From assembly GCF_958979055.1 (NCBI RefSeq), contig NC_084886.1, forward strand, positions 50,799,654 through 50,863,653: DNA of 64,000 nt. Reading direction: 5' to 3'. The notes below the pieces were generated by a model. The model was given only the letters and a program-made list of their open reading frames with translations. It had not been told where the DNA came from and ran no database searches. Below are positions 24,201-39,200 of this stretch, in pieces (position 1 is the stretch's first letter; every line of letters starts with the position of its first letter). The stretch is from Alnus glutinosa (Eukaryota; Streptophyta; Magnoliopsida; Fagales; Betulaceae). Position numbers and translations under genes: made by a program.

Positions 24201-27200
24201 TCAGGAATAAAACTGTTTTTAAATTGAGTCACTAATTTATGAGTTATGTTTATTTTATGTGCAGGGGTAGATCTGAAATTTCATAGAATTCATGCACATA
24301 GTTTTTACTTTTAGTCTTTTATTGGGTTTTACTAGAAATTCGTTCACTAGCCAAATTAGAGTTTTATCCTCGTAGGTCAAGTAAGAGTCAAAGGGTCTAT
24401 AAAAATATACTTCATTATATTCTTTCTTTCTATCCTTTTTTTCTTTTTCTTTTTTTTCTGAGCATACTTTATTATATTCAAATATTTAAAACATTTTTTT
24501 TTTGATAAGTAAGTAGAAATTTCATTAAAAAAAGCGTAAGGCGCCCCTTAGTACACAGGGAGTATACAAAGGAAAAGCCCAGCTAGCCCATAAAGCAGAA
24601 CCCAACAAGACCCTCAAAAACCCCATAACCCAACACCACCCAAAACCCTCGAGAGCCCCAAAACCCAAAATAGAAACAGCCCCCATTAAAAACAGTCCAC
24701 GAAACCACCCAACCCTAATCCCCTAAACCCCTAAGCCCCTAAAGCTCACAATCTTCAATCATATCCCATCGCGTATGTTCCTCGTCAAGGGCAGAGAGTA
24801 CAGCCATAGATTTTTCATCTTTTTCCCCGAAAAACAAAGAGCATGCCATAGACAACTCCATAGGAGATAAAGGCTGGAGTTGTTTTCCTTGACCCACCAC
24901 CGGCTTTGGCTTCCTCCCTTCCGACGAGCCCATCTCAATGGAAACTTGTGGACCCACGGCAGAATTCTCCGACCCACTCCCTAAGTCCTCAAAAACAGAA
25001 TGCTTCCGACCAGCCTCTGAGGAAGCCAAAGAAGAAACCGGGAGAGGAAAATGAGAAGAATCGGAGACAAGAACGGGATCCGGGACCGAAACCAACTCCG
25101 AACCCATGTTCGAACCTTGACAAATCCTCCGACCGGCTATCCTACGCCTAGAGGGATAGTTCGCGTCACCATAGTTGATGGAACTCTGCAAATTAAGAAG
25201 TTCCCTTTTTCCTTTAGTCTTTTGGCGCGCAATCATTTTCTCCCGCTGAAACTCTTCTTCCATGGAATCCCTAATTGCTAAAACATTCACACGTGACTAA
25301 TGGAGTAATCAGTGGTTTTCCTTATTGCATGAATGTTTGCTTAGTGTTCTTCTCTCTTCTTCTTTGACACATTGTTCTGTTCAAATCACTGTTCACAGCC
25401 CCTGAACAGCAACAGAGCCATCTGTTTTCTCGTTCTTTACAACCTTAAATCAAGCCCTTTTCCTTAGATATCAAAACCATAACAACCGTCATATTCTACC
25501 AAATGGCTACCACGTAACCTAGGAAATTAGCTTTGAATTCCCAAAAACAGTTGCTGTCTAGGATTTTCCAGCTACCTATTTACTTCAAGATTGCCCTTAT
25601 TCTCACTCGTTTCAAACCCTAGTCAAGTCAACTTGTGAACCGCTAACCCCTTCTTTTAAGATTCTCAACTCTAGATCTTTTTTTTTTTGTTTGTTTTATA
25701 AGTAATAAGCCAATCTCATTAAAAGCGTGAGGCGCCCCTTAGTACACTGGGAGTATACAAAAAGGAAACGCCTAACTAGAGAAACAAGTAAGGAAATCCA
25801 AAAAGCTAAAAGATAAGGGGGACACATAAGCCGTAGTCCAAAGATATGGAGTGTGATAGAAGGAGGATAAAAGTTTATCAGGGGTCTTCTCCACGTCCTA
25901 GAAGCTCCGGTTATTTCTTTCCCTCCATAAGTACCAAAAAAGGCAACTGGACGCCATTTTCCACACCGTAGCACTCCTCGATCGGCCCAAAGACCACCAA
26001 CAAGCAAGTAAATTCATAACCCGTTGTGGCATAACCCAAGACAACCCGAAAAGACTGAAATGAGAGTACCACAAAGCAAAAGCCACAACGCAATGGAGAA
26101 GAAGTTGGTCTACGGACTCCTCCGTCTTCTTGCACATGCAGCATCTGTTTATTACAATAACATGACGCTTTCTGAGATTGTCCAAGGTGAGAATCTTTTC
26201 AAGAGCTGCCGACCACGAAAAGAAGGCAGCCCTTGAGGGGGCTTGGGTCTACCACACACTTCCAGAGAAAGCGAGTACATATAAGACAAGTCAAGGAGTG
26301 GAAAAAAGACTTAACCTTGAAAAGGCCTTTTTCTAGAAGGGACCCACCTAAGCTTGTCTTCGTCGCCTCTTCTGACTATAACTGAATGCAGCATCTAGAA
26401 GAAACAAGCAAAAACATTCACCTCTCAATCATGCACTTCTCTGGCAAAGCTCACGTTCCACTGGTTGGAACCACCCAAGAACTCTAAGTTATTTGCAACA
26501 TAGGCGTCCTTCGCAGCGGCTATACCAAACAGAGCTGAAAAAGCTGCCTTGAGAGTCATATCCCCGAAACCATTTCTAGATCTATATGTTCTCTTAACCC
26601 TAAACTTGTTAAAGCACCAAATTTAATTATTTAATTGATACTTTAACACTCATCCTCACATGGGGGGCTCAAACACTCCATCAACAAGTAAGACCTAACA
26701 TATAGAATATTTAATTGAAATATGGGGTAAACTATGTAGTCAGGGTTCGAACTCAAGACCTCTACTCTAAGACCAAATTAAATTATCAATAATCTCAAAA
26801 GCTTAAGCTAATAGGAAATGATAAATTTAATCATTTAATTAATATTTTAACATAACTCACCACAAGCACATAAAGACAGATTCCCTAAATCTGTCCTACG
26901 TCAAACTATTCCCTATTAAACTTTGAGCTTCCATCTCATGGAGCAATGATTTTACCATAGATGCCTCTTCCACTTGTTACCAAATAAGAAAAGGTTGCCT
27001 CACTCTTTAGTCAAAAAAGGGTAGGTCTTTTGCAGCCCCACTAAAATCCTTTCAAACCTTAACCTCACCCCTTTATTTTTCTCTTTCAAGCTATTTATAT
27101 GGATCTCAATGTCTCCTTCCTTAAAAAAATCATGGATTTTGAGTAGTATTAATACAAGAGCATTGCCTTCACTGCAGTTGCTCAGGCCAAATGGGACCAT

Positions 27201-30200
27201 AAGAACAGTTAAAACTACTTCAGCAAAACTGGGTAACCAACAAATACTCCAACATATTGAGCTACATCACATTCTTTTTGTTTTTGTATATTTTTTTTGG
27301 GAGGGGGAGGGGTGTTGGCACAAATCATGAAAGGAGAGAGAAAGCAGATTTCCTAGTGCTGCTAAAAGGCAAGCTCAGGATAAAAAGGCATATTTGATTT
27401 TAAGAGAACTGCACCTGTCTATTTCTCACTTGATGAGGACATCCTGCAGGAATGAACACAGCCTCACCGAGGTGTTGCTCAAATGTCCATGGTTCAACAC
27501 CTGAATATAATTCATGATTACACAATACTGTGTCCTTTATCCATACTACAATTTAAATTATTTGACAATGCACAAGTTTTTACCGAACTCTTTCTTCAGC
27601 TGCTTTTTATGCCTCTGATTTAGATAAAAGGTCTGGTCGTGAATAGGATGAATAACCTGAAGCAAGTGCAAGGGAAGCACATCAACTCAAACAAGTCAAA
27701 ATAATATAGCCAACATTGTTAAGCAATAACGCTCACAGAATTCACAGGAAGATTATTGATGTGGCAGAATTCTTTCTGATGCTTCTGTAGGTACTCCATT
27801 AACATGGGCACGTCCTGCCGACGAAAAATGTCCCAAACAGCTCCTCCATATACAACCTCCGAGATATCATTGTTCTGAAGGGAATCTCTAGCCGAATTTG
27901 CATTCAATTGGGTTGATTCTAAGTCGTTAATTACATTGCCTAAAACTGTTTCACCTGAAGAATCTTTCCCGCTGACAGACTTTAGTTCAGCTGTTATATT
28001 AGGAGGCTGAAAATGATTTAGATCACATGAATCTCTTTCAAATGTTCCATCTTTTGCAAGTTCATTACATGGTGATGAGCATCTTATCAAGTCAACCTCT
28101 TTCTTAACCATATCACATGACCTCTCAAAATTCCTTCCCAGAAAAGAAGAGCTCGAATCACGCATATGAAGATCCAATTTCTGAACCATTTTATTACAAT
28201 CTCCCACTAACTTGCCATCAGACTTAACAACCTCTTGACTTTCTGGAGAAGGACTGCCACAAGCCCAAGCTCTATCTGATCCTAATTCACACAAATCCAA
28301 GGATTTATTTTGTCGTTCATCCAGTGTTCCTTCCTCTGCAATTAGCCTTTCCAGTAACGCAGAGTCACTCTTGGTAATGTCTGCTTTTTGAGGATATTTA
28401 TGAGCCATTCTTTTATCTTTGCAAGATCTTTTTGGTGGCTTTCTTTTAGATGTCCTTGGAAACTTATGAGTCCCACCATAAAGCTTATGGAAATCTTCAG
28501 CTTCATATTTCTTTTTCAATTTGTTTATGACTTTTTGTTGGCCTGGAGGAATCTTTACTTCATTTGTGTGGGTCAGTACATTAACCTAAACAAGAAATGA
28601 AAATGTTATGAGTTGAAGTAGCTGCAAGACAAAGTGGCATCTGGGAAGCATATAGGGGACAAAAAGAAAAATAAAATACTTTTAACAGCTACCACTATGA
28701 CAATTCCGTATCCAAATTCAGGCATTTATGAAACCAAAAAGGTTTTTGACAGAATCATGATTTAAGAAGCATTTTGGAAAAATGCATTCAACGTCCTAGG
28801 AAAAATATGATTGCAATCTCTAGCAGATTAAGAAACTAAAAGTGATAAAGTTTTTCTTTTGCAAGTAAAAGATTAAAAAATAAGCATGCAATATCAATTG
28901 TTTACAAATAGGCAATACTGGACACATGAATGCAATGCAATCTCAGTGAGAATGATATAGGATCAATTTTGCATATGTAAACAAGGTCACGTGAAGGTAA
29001 GTAACAGACTGGGAGGCAACATGTAGACCATATTACAAGCCCCTTGGGTGTAACATGGCGGAGGGACTTATATGTCACAATGCTAAAACTTAGACCTTTA
29101 GTTGTCAAATTAGAGACTTTGGTCCTTACTTGTCATAAGGGCAAATCTTAGGGACTTTTGGGACAATTTCCCATTAAAAATCCAAAAAGTACAATCATTG
29201 TACCAGTACCTCTAGTACCTGAGTTTTTGAAAGTACAGGTTTTCCGCTATATTCTGTATAACGAGGAGTACTGAAGCATAACCTAACCATTATAGAATAT
29301 CTAAAGACAGTGTTTCATGTTTGTACTTCAGGAAAAACAAAAAAGATTGATGAAATACACTGAATTGAAGTAAATCACAAATCAATTAGTTAATTATGAT
29401 GAAGGTGAAGAAGACAAAGAGCACAATAACAAGGTAATGTACATGTCAGAAAAGCAAAAAAGCATCAATATGTCAACATAACAACTAAGCACAGATCCCC
29501 AAAGTTACTGCATACCGCATCAGAAATGTCACAATGTAATTTTGTCACCGAATCACCTCTACCAAGCTCTTCCAAAGATCCATAAGCAACATATGTTTTG
29601 GGTCCCAGGTCTGGCTTCAAAACAACAGGAAGCTTGGTGGCTAGATTCAGAAGACCAGACCGAGGATTGGTATAGTCGCTAAAGGGAAGCATGGCAACAA
29701 ATTCAGCACCATGTCTTGGCAGACACTCCTCAAAAGAATTTGATGCAGGCCAATCCTTCAGCTTCAACATTGCTGGCCACCCATTCCTATAACTACGGCC
29801 CTGTAGATAGCCCTTGAAGAACTGGAAGATATTAATCTCAACCTGCAGCAACAATAAAGAACACAAAGTTCACACCTTAAATTTGCAAGAAAATATTTTC
29901 AGCAGAAGCAGAAAAATATATTAAGACAACTGCATGCCAGAGTAGCATGTAATACATTGGCTGATATATGCATGTGCAACATGCAAGATAAACTGTCTTA
30001 CATGTTACAAGCTGAATACCCCCAATCTTCATCTCATTAACTAGAAATTTATTAGAATTCTATTTTTTTTCTTATTTCCAAAGCCAGGAAGGGAACTTTT
30101 TCACTTAATTGACTTGTATATACTGTTGAGTCTAATTAAGGCATGTCAAGAAAAGATAGGAAAACCCTAAAATAACCTAAGGTATACAGACTAAAAGATA

Positions 30201-33200
30201 GTAAGATATACCGCATTATAGTAATACAGAGAAGACCTTGTCAAAGTTCAAAAAAAGAGAAACAGGAATATTTCTAACTTAAATCTTTAAGGTAAGATAC
30301 ACAATTCCCATGTAGCTCCTCAATCAACTTTCAAATGCATCACAAGAATAATTTAATTTACCCAAAGTTTTAAAGCGGGCCCCTCTAGTTTCAACTTAAA
30401 CAATTAATCCTTCTAGTATGTTAAGTGTTTCAATGTGGTGAGTTTGTAATTAAATGGTCAGAATTGGTGCATATGACAATCATATGATCGTTTGATGCAA
30501 AACTTCGCCCCAAACTTAACATCAAATTTAGAAATGTATGTTCAAACTTATAAGTTGTGCTTTAGAGCTCCATCCACATCAAGCAACAAAAATAAAGACT
30601 GAAATCATTGAAATTATCATGAAATCACAAGTGGTTGATTGCTCAGAGTGAACTTATATTTTCAAACTTAAGTTCGTGATTTAGGGTTCCATCCACATCA
30701 AACAACAAAAAAAAGTAATGAAATCATTGAAATTATCATGAAATCACAGGTGGTTGATTGTTCAGAGAGAACCTATGATATAATTGAAAATTAGGCTAAA
30801 CCAAGAGAGGCCAAAATATACTAAACCCAAATGGGAGGTAGCCTAGCTCAGCCGGGGGAAACTCCAAATGGAAAGATACTCTCAATAAAGCAGGGTGACA
30901 ACTTAATGAGGTTGATGACCTTTTCCATTAGCATTTCAACTTGAGAGGATGCGCATAGTATGACAATATGTCAGCCAAGTTTCAGAGTTCCTACTCAATC
31001 AGAAGAAGATTCCAGTCCTTGCTATTCATTGTATGCTAGGTCAGAATTGCCAGGCTCAAACCCACAGCTCATGATAATTGCAAGTAGACAGAAGCTAGGT
31101 ATTGCAGCAGTACTTCTTTTGGTTGCATGACATGTTGAAATAGACGTAACATAAGCTTAAATGGTGAAAAAAAAAAAGTTTCCATTCTAAAGTGGCACAG
31201 AATATGCTATGGATATGGTCTATGAATCACTGAGATGTTACTGGATCAGAAGCTATCATCTATGCAGTACATCCATCGGAGAAATTAAATGCGATTTGAA
31301 ATGATCATGTCACAAAAGCAAATTGAAGAAACCACATTAGCCACTCAAGAAATGCACCAAAGTACTATAATACAAGAGAGGGGGCAGTGGAAGGGGGAGG
31401 GGGGGAGAGAAAAATGAGCCATTAGAAAATCGTGAAATGAAATTTCAACATGAAGAGGGAACACATACCTCACACCAATGTAAGCAATCAATGGCTTTAA
31501 ACCTGGCTACCTCCTCTTTCAGTATTTTTTTTGCCCCAACAAAAGCCCTCCCCATGACCATTGGTTCCCAACTAAGACCAGAAGTCTTTTCCAGGACATT
31601 TCTAACTATGACAGGTTCACCTCGCATCCAATGCATTTGAAAATGTTCAAACTCATTGTCCCCCAAGTGAACAGCATTTGGGCAATAGAGCAAGTTATCA
31701 TGACTGCTCTCCCTATAAGCTGCTCGCCTTACTTCTGAATCTCTTGTTGCATTTCCTGCAATGTTTATAGGATGACACAAAGAACATCCTTGAGAAAAAT
31801 CATTATCTGGTGGTTGATACTTGAAAATGAGGTCCTCTGCACTCTTAATCAAATCGTCAACCCAATTAGCTTCAAATATACGTCTCAGTGCAAGCATCTC
31901 ACTACCACAACCTCCTCGCACTTTTGGAGGGCATGGAATCCTACCATCAGCCTCTGCTTTCCAATTAGGAAAGTTACATGGCATGCCAGCTATGCCCTCA
32001 TTCACAGGAAGGGCCACATGGCTCTCCCAATCATATGTCTTCTCATTTGCAGTCTGAACATTCAGTTCTGTATTTTGACCGCTTAGTCCTTCAAAAAGCT
32101 GTTGGTGGGAAGATTCCACTTCATCACCTCCACGCTGCAATCCAGTTCTTAGTTCTCGGCAACAAGTGAGACAGAGATCATAAGAACAATCAGGATTGGA
32201 GCAGCTTCGGTGGAAATTAACAATGGATGTATTGCAATTGTCACTGTTAAACAAGTATGTGCTCATAATTACAAACTTGTACCATCGTGAACAAACCCAC
32301 AAAGTAATCACAAATGCAGAAGTTTCAGTGCATTTAAATGCAGATTCAGAGCTAACACTGGTAGTCACATGACTCACGTTGGCCATTGTGATGGATTAAG
32401 TGATAATAATCAACTATGATGCATAAAGATACCAGTGTACGAACAGAGAGATACTAGTCAACTATGAAGACAAAATAGTATGCAAATAGAGATTCCACAA
32501 GTTGAATTCATGAATAACAGATTTTTCAGTTCCATCAGGGAGCACGAGATGGTACCAGTATACTCTATCATCATCGTCAAGTACAGATCTTGAAATATCC
32601 TCTTCCACGACTTTGACACCTATGAAAGAGAAGATGAAACACATTTTCGGGCATGCTGAGTAAAATATCTAGTTAGAAACTAAACTTACTAAGTGATTAT
32701 TATATCAAAGTGCAATACCACGTATGCTGGCTTCGGCCTCTAATTCAGAGCTCTGCTCCTGTTGAATATGCCTGAGGAGAGGCAGAGTTTTACATAGCAA
32801 GTAAAGCAACTTTTGCAATTTGACATTGATATCCAAATCTTCTTGTTCATGTCCAACCTGCTAAAACCAAGTACTTGTTTGGCATATGAAATGTGTCATG
32901 CAGAACCACAGCAAATGAAACAGAAAATAAGAAAGAAAAAGAAAAGAAGGAAAGAACAGAAAGGCACAAACCATCACATTTAAATCCTCCTTGAGGCATA
33001 CTCTGCAATTGCAATTACCACGACAAAATGGACATTCAATCGCCACATCCTCTCTTGTTTTCTCTGGGTACCTATTTATTTATTTTACAGAACCATCAGA
33101 ACCATTGGATGAGAACCATGTTATATCAGCAAAATAAATCACCAAAGAATTTTTTTTTTTGATAAGTAATAAACTTATCTTATTAAAAGCGTAAAGCACC

Positions 33201-36200
33201 CTTAAGTACAACGGGAGTATACAAGATGAGACACCTAACTAGAAAAAGAAAAGCGAATAAGAAAATCATCAGAAGGGACACAAAGGCCACAGTTCAAAGG
33301 TACAAAGTATGGAATAAAGAGGAACTTTTGTAATTTGAGAATAAGGATTTGCAATTTGCTCAGAGATTGGAAGCTGGATCTTATTTGCCTCCAAGAAACA
33401 AAAGTTAAGGATCCTTCTAGGAAATTTGTGCGTAGTCTTTGGGGGTGTAATTATGTGGATTGGTGTTGTTTGGATGCGAGTGGGGCCTCAGGGGGTATCC
33501 TTATCTTGTGGGATAAGAGGGTGGTGGAAAAGGTGGATGTGTGCGCGGGGAGTTTCACACTTGCAGTTTCTTTCAGGAATGTTGATGATCACTTTGAGTG
33601 GGGTTTTGTGGGCGTGTCTGGTCCGAATTGCAGGGTTGATCGGAGGGGTCTTTGGGATGAGCTGGCTGGGATTATGAGTTGGTGGAGTTTGCCTTGGTGT
33701 ATAGGGGGAGATTTCAATATTACTAGGTTCCCTAGCGAAAGATCTGGAGATGGTAGTGTGTCTGCCATGAGGGACTTTTGTGATTTTATCTCTGACCAGG
33801 GTCTTATGGATTTTCCGCTCGTTGGAGGTTCTTATACGTGGTCGATCTCCTGTGATCCTCCTGTTTGGTCCAGAATTGATCGTTTTCTTGTCTCTCCTGA
33901 TTGGGAAGAAAGGTTTCCTGAGGCATCTCAGAAGAGGCTTCCCCGCCTTTTCTCTGACCACTTTCCTATTCTCCTCGATTATGCTCACTCTTCTGAAAGA
34001 AGTAGGCCGTTCAAGTTTGAGAATATGTGGCTCAAGGTGGATGGTTTTGTGGGGTTGGTGAAACAATGGTGGGACTCATTCTCTTTTCATGGCTCTCCTA
34101 GCTTTGTGCTTGCATGTAAACTAAAGGCCCTCAAATCTAATTTGAAGACGTGGAATGTAGAGGCCTTTGGTAATTTGGAGAGGAACAAGAGAAAGCTTCT
34201 TGAGGAGATTCAGGCGATTGATACAGTGGAAGGCAGTAGAGCTTTGGTTGAGGGGGAAATTCAAAAGAAGCTGGAGGTTGTCAGTGAGTTAGAGAGATGC
34301 TCACTGATGGAGGAGGTCTGCTGGAGGCAAAAGTCCAGGGTGACGTGGTTGAAAGAAGGAGATAAATGCACAAAATTCTTCCATTCTATAGCCAATTCAA
34401 ACATAAGGTATAACTCTATTGATTCCTTATTGATCGGAGATTCCATTTCTTCTAATCCGGCAGAGATAGGGGAGCATGTGGTTCAGTTCTATCAAGATCT
34501 CTTCTCTGAGAAGCACAGTTGGAGGCCTCAGTTGGATGATCTTTCCTTTGATGCCATTTTAGAGTCAGAAGCAAGGTGGTTGGAGAGAGCCTTTGAGGAG
34601 GAGGAAGTTAGAAAGGTAGTGTTTGCTTTTAATGGCGACAAAGCGCCGGGTTCGGATGGCTTCACTATGGCTTTTTTCCAAGATTGTTGGGAGGTGGTGC
34701 GCTTGGACATTATGGAGGTTTTTTCTGAGTTTCATGCTAGAGAAGTTTTTGAGAAGAGTTTGAACGCTTCTTTTATTTCTCTTATTCCTAAGACTCCAGG
34801 AGCTTTGTTTCTCAAAGATTTCTGGCCCATAAGCCTTGTAGGAGGTATTTACAAAATTATTGCTAAAGTCTTGGCCAACATATTGAAGACGGTTATGGAC
34901 AAGGTTATCTCCAAATCCCAGAGTGCTTTCATCAAAGGGAGGCAGATTCTTGATCCAATCCTTATTGCGAATGAATGCCTTGATAGTCGTATTAAATCAA
35001 GGGAGCCGGGAGTCGTTTGCAAAATGGATTTAGAAAAAGCTTATGATCACGTTAATTGGGATTTTCTGTTGTATATGTTGAGAAGATGCGGCTTTGGGGG
35101 AAAATGGTGTTCGTGGATAGCTCGGTGCATTTCTTCTGCAAAGTTTTTGGTGCTAGTTAATGGCTCACCATACGGCTTTTTCAGCAGCTCTCGAGGCCTA
35201 AGGCAAGGAGACCCTTTGTCTCCCCTTTTGTTTGTGTTTGTTATGGAGGCGCTGGGTCGTATGATTACTGCGGCAGTGAGTGGGGGTGTGTTGGATGGTT
35301 TCAGAGTGGGCGATGCTTCTTTTTCCCACCTTTTGTTCGCTGATGACACATTGATTTTCTGTGATGCTAGCTCCTCCAAGATTCGGTCTTTACGAAGTCT
35401 CTTGCTCTTATTTGAGGCTGTATCGGGTCTTAAGGTAAACTTGGCCAAATCCAGCATTATTCCAATGGGGAATGTCGCTAATGTGGGAAGGTTAGCCGAC
35501 ATTTTAGAGTGTGAAGTTGCTTATTTGCCTGTGATGTATCTGGGTCTTCCATTGGGGGCTCCTTACAAGTCTACTCGTATTTGGGATGGAGTTATTGAGA
35601 AGGTTGAAACACGGTTGGCTAGTTGGAAAAGGTTATACCTCTCTAAGGGAGGGAGAGTGACCCTTATCAAGAGTACGCTCTCTAACTTACCTACGTACTA
35701 CATGTCTCTGTTCCCTATACCGGTGAGTGTTGCTTCTCGCATTAAGAAGTTGCAACACGATTTTCTTTGGGGTGGAATGGGTGAAGATTTTAAATACCAT
35801 TTGGTGAGTTGGGAGAAGTTTTGTACTCCAATTTCGAATGGGGGGCTTGGCATTAGGAAGTTGGTTCAGTTCAATCGCGCATTGCTAGGTAAATGGTTAT
35901 GGCGATTTGACATGGATAGAGATGCTTGGTGGAGAGTCGCGGTGGACTCCAAGTATGGAAGTTTGTGGGGTGGGTGGTGCTCTCGAGAGGTTGCTGGGGC
36001 GTTTGGAGTAGGGTTGTGGAAGTTTATAAGGAAAGGTTGGGAGAATTTCTCCAAATTCCTTAGATTGGAGGTGGGGGATGGGAGCAGGATTAGATTTTGA
36101 CATGACTTGTGGTGTGGAGATTCGATTCTGAAAGAAGTGTTTCCTGATCTCTTTGGCATTGCTCGGGTGAAGGATGCGTCAGTGGCTGATAATTTGGAGA

Positions 36201-39200
36201 GTTTGGGCGGGTCCATTCAATGGAACGTGAGCTTTATTAGAGAGGCTCATGATTGGGAAGTCGATGTTTTTGCCTCTTTCTTCCAGGTGCTGGGCTCTAC
36301 CAAGGTGAATTTTGAGAGGGCAGATTGTCTTAAATGGGTCCCATCCAAGAAAGGTGTGTTCAAGGTGAAGTCATATTTTGGTTCTATGATGTGTGCTGGA
36401 GGTACTCGGTTCCCATGGAAGTGTGTGTGGCGGTCTCAGGCTCCCCCGAGGGCAGCTTTCTTCACTTGGTCTGCAGCTCTAGGCAGAATTCTTACCTTAG
36501 ACAATCTTAGGAAGAGGAACATAATTATTGTGGATAGATGTTGTCTTTGCAAGCGGGATGGGGAATCAGTGGACCATATTCTTCTGCATTGCGATCTGGC
36601 CTCAGCTCTATGGAACAACATTTTCTCCCGCTTTAGTATTTCGTGGGTCATGCCTAGGAGTGTGCTTGACTTAGTTGCTTGTTGGTGGAAGTCTAGGAGA
36701 TCTGGGAGCGCTACTTCTTGGAAGATGGTGCCTATTTGCCTTTTTTGGTGTATTTGAAGAGAAAGAAACCTTAGGTGTTTTGAGAATCTAGAGAGCTCCC
36801 TAGAGGAGGTGCTAGAGTTGTTTCTCCATACCTTGTATGTCTGGTCGATGGCTTATTTGTACCCTTTATCTATCAGCTTTGCTGAATTTCTTGCTTCTTT
36901 TTCGCTTTCTAGTTAGGTGTTTCCTATTGTATACTTCTAGTGTACGTAGGGACGCCTTACGCTTTCAATAAAACTATCATTACTTATAAAAATAAAAAAG
37001 AGGAAATGATATCTTCCAAGGATCTCTCAAAATCCTCAAAGCTCATATTTTTCCTCTCCCTCCAAAATAGTCCAAAAAATGTAAGTGGGCATCATTTTCC
37101 ACACCGTAGCACCAAAGAAATACAATTGACGTTCACAAAAAAATGTCCTAAGATAATAAAAATTAACTTTTTTGCAAACAAAATGAACCATATACTCTTT
37201 ATTATACATAAGAAGCTGAAAAATTCTTTATTAGTCTCAATGGAGCTGCTGAACTAAAAAAGCTATCGGTGTTAAAAGAGCTTTGTGAGTTCTTATTTAC
37301 CACTTTGCAAGGCAGTTGTAGCAATAGCGTTTCTTTCTGCAATTGGAACAAACAACAATTTCACTTCTATCATTTCTCCAGCACTGATGACACATTAAAC
37401 TCCTTTGACTTCTCTTGCTAGTATCACCCTAAACAAAAACATAGTTAGATTGGCATGCAGTTGAATATTTGTATGTTTAGCTATTTTAATGATGCTAAAA
37501 TTTCTCGGCAACAATGAATTGATGAAACAATTAGAATAGTATATAGCAGATACAGTATTCTGTCATGACTTCTTTTACAGATGCAATATGGCACCGCAAG
37601 CAAAGAAGGGGGTGGGGCAGGAGGGAAAGAGTCATATGTCAGAGAATTGGATAAACTAGTTAATGATGCAAAAATATTATTTCTATTTTCTACACTCATT
37701 GTTACTTTCAAAATCAACTTGTTTCACGCGTGCTTAGGATAGTAGAACCTGCCTAATCAGAATGCTAAATGAGTAACAACATTGGTAAACTGGTACTACC
37801 AATAAATTGGTTGCTTCCAAAGCAAGTCAGCTCAGATTGCAGAACTCCACTGTAAAGACCATGAAAGCAACCAAAACATCTCCTTTGTAAACCCCATTCA
37901 CATCATGGAAATCACCGCCAGAAATCTTCTATTTCATGTTTTCTGTACTTCATGGATAAATTCCAAGTCACCATTTGCCATTTCCATTCATTTCATGGAA
38001 CGGAATTGTTTGTTTTATCATTACTTGGAAACAACAAATCTTTGTGAAATTACTAAAATGCAGTATTCTCCTCTTCCATAGAAGAAGGGAAAAAATTGGA
38101 AGAAAGTGGACTTTGTCCATAGAAATTAAATTAAGACCATAGCTATGAAAATAATATTTGTATTCTCCGGTTTCCAGATAAGAAAGCTCTCTGAAAGCAA
38201 AGCCACGATTTCTAAGTTTGCTACAAGCATAAATGCCAGTCAGCACCAGCACTGCAGAGAGGGATAGCCAACAGCAACACACATTTGAGGTGAGGATGTC
38301 AACTTATCCATTTATCCAGTAAAAAATTCTATGAGCCGAGTTACGGGAAAATTCATGGCATGAAAACTCTCAGTAGTTTGGCAGTGATATAGTAGAATAA
38401 CAGCTCTATATGATGGTAACAGCGCTAACGTTCTTGCTTCCTCTAATTTGTCAACCATTAACAAGTGAAATCCTAATTCAAAAAAATAATGACCAGAAAG
38501 AAAAGAGAGAGATGCAAAGTAACTCACTGATAAACCCGTATTTTCCAATCCATTTGAAGTTGATCTTCCCTCCCTAATGCCGTCAAAATTACTCTGTTGG
38601 TGGTTGAACTTCCGGGGCCTCCCTCTAGGTCTTTTCCAAACTTTAATGCCGTCAAAATTACTCTGTTGGTGGTTGAACTTCCGGGGCCTCCCTCTAGGTC
38701 TTTTCCAAACTTTAATGCCGTCAAAGTCACTCTGTTGGTGGTTGAACTTCCGGGGCCTCCCTCTAGGTCTTTTCCAAACTTTGCCGGATTCAGATGTCAA
38801 CTCGTTAGATTCGAGATCTATTTCACCAGAATACCTCAATTGCTCAACTGGAACTAGCTTGGAAAGAAATGTGCAATCTTGATGTCTCTGTGCTAGTATC
38901 TTATTCAAAGCTTCACCAACAAGAATAACTCTCTTAGGCTTTGAACCCTCGGGTTGGCCTTGGCTGTCCTTTGAACCCTTGCGACTATCTTTTGGCTGGA
39001 TAATCTTATCTGCACTCCCATTACCACCCGCTTCAACCAGCATCTCCTGATCTTCTTCACTTACAAGAGTAGGCCTCTCATTCTCAGACCACATTGGCCA
39101 AAAAGTTTCAACACCACTACCATCATTTCTGCCCATGAGTTTGCAGGGCATTCCCTGATTTTCTTTACCAATAAGATTTTTCTGCTTATTCTTTGAACCC

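Noticed and set aside
24739-25290. 183-aa frame read as a host gene or extra exon of the demethylase
   Set aside because: It sits between 9-bp direct repeats with a LINE tail and poly(A), so it belongs to a retroposon.
36107-36757. 216-aa frame as a separate gene
   Set aside because: It is the same reading frame as the LINE ORF2, continued after a single nonsense codon, and carries its zf-RVT domain.
33150-36996. Twin-priming (5' inversion) as explanation of the opposed LINE pieces
   Set aside because: Both outer ends carry LINE 3' tails with poly(A), and two different target duplications are visible. Nested independent insertions explain it better.
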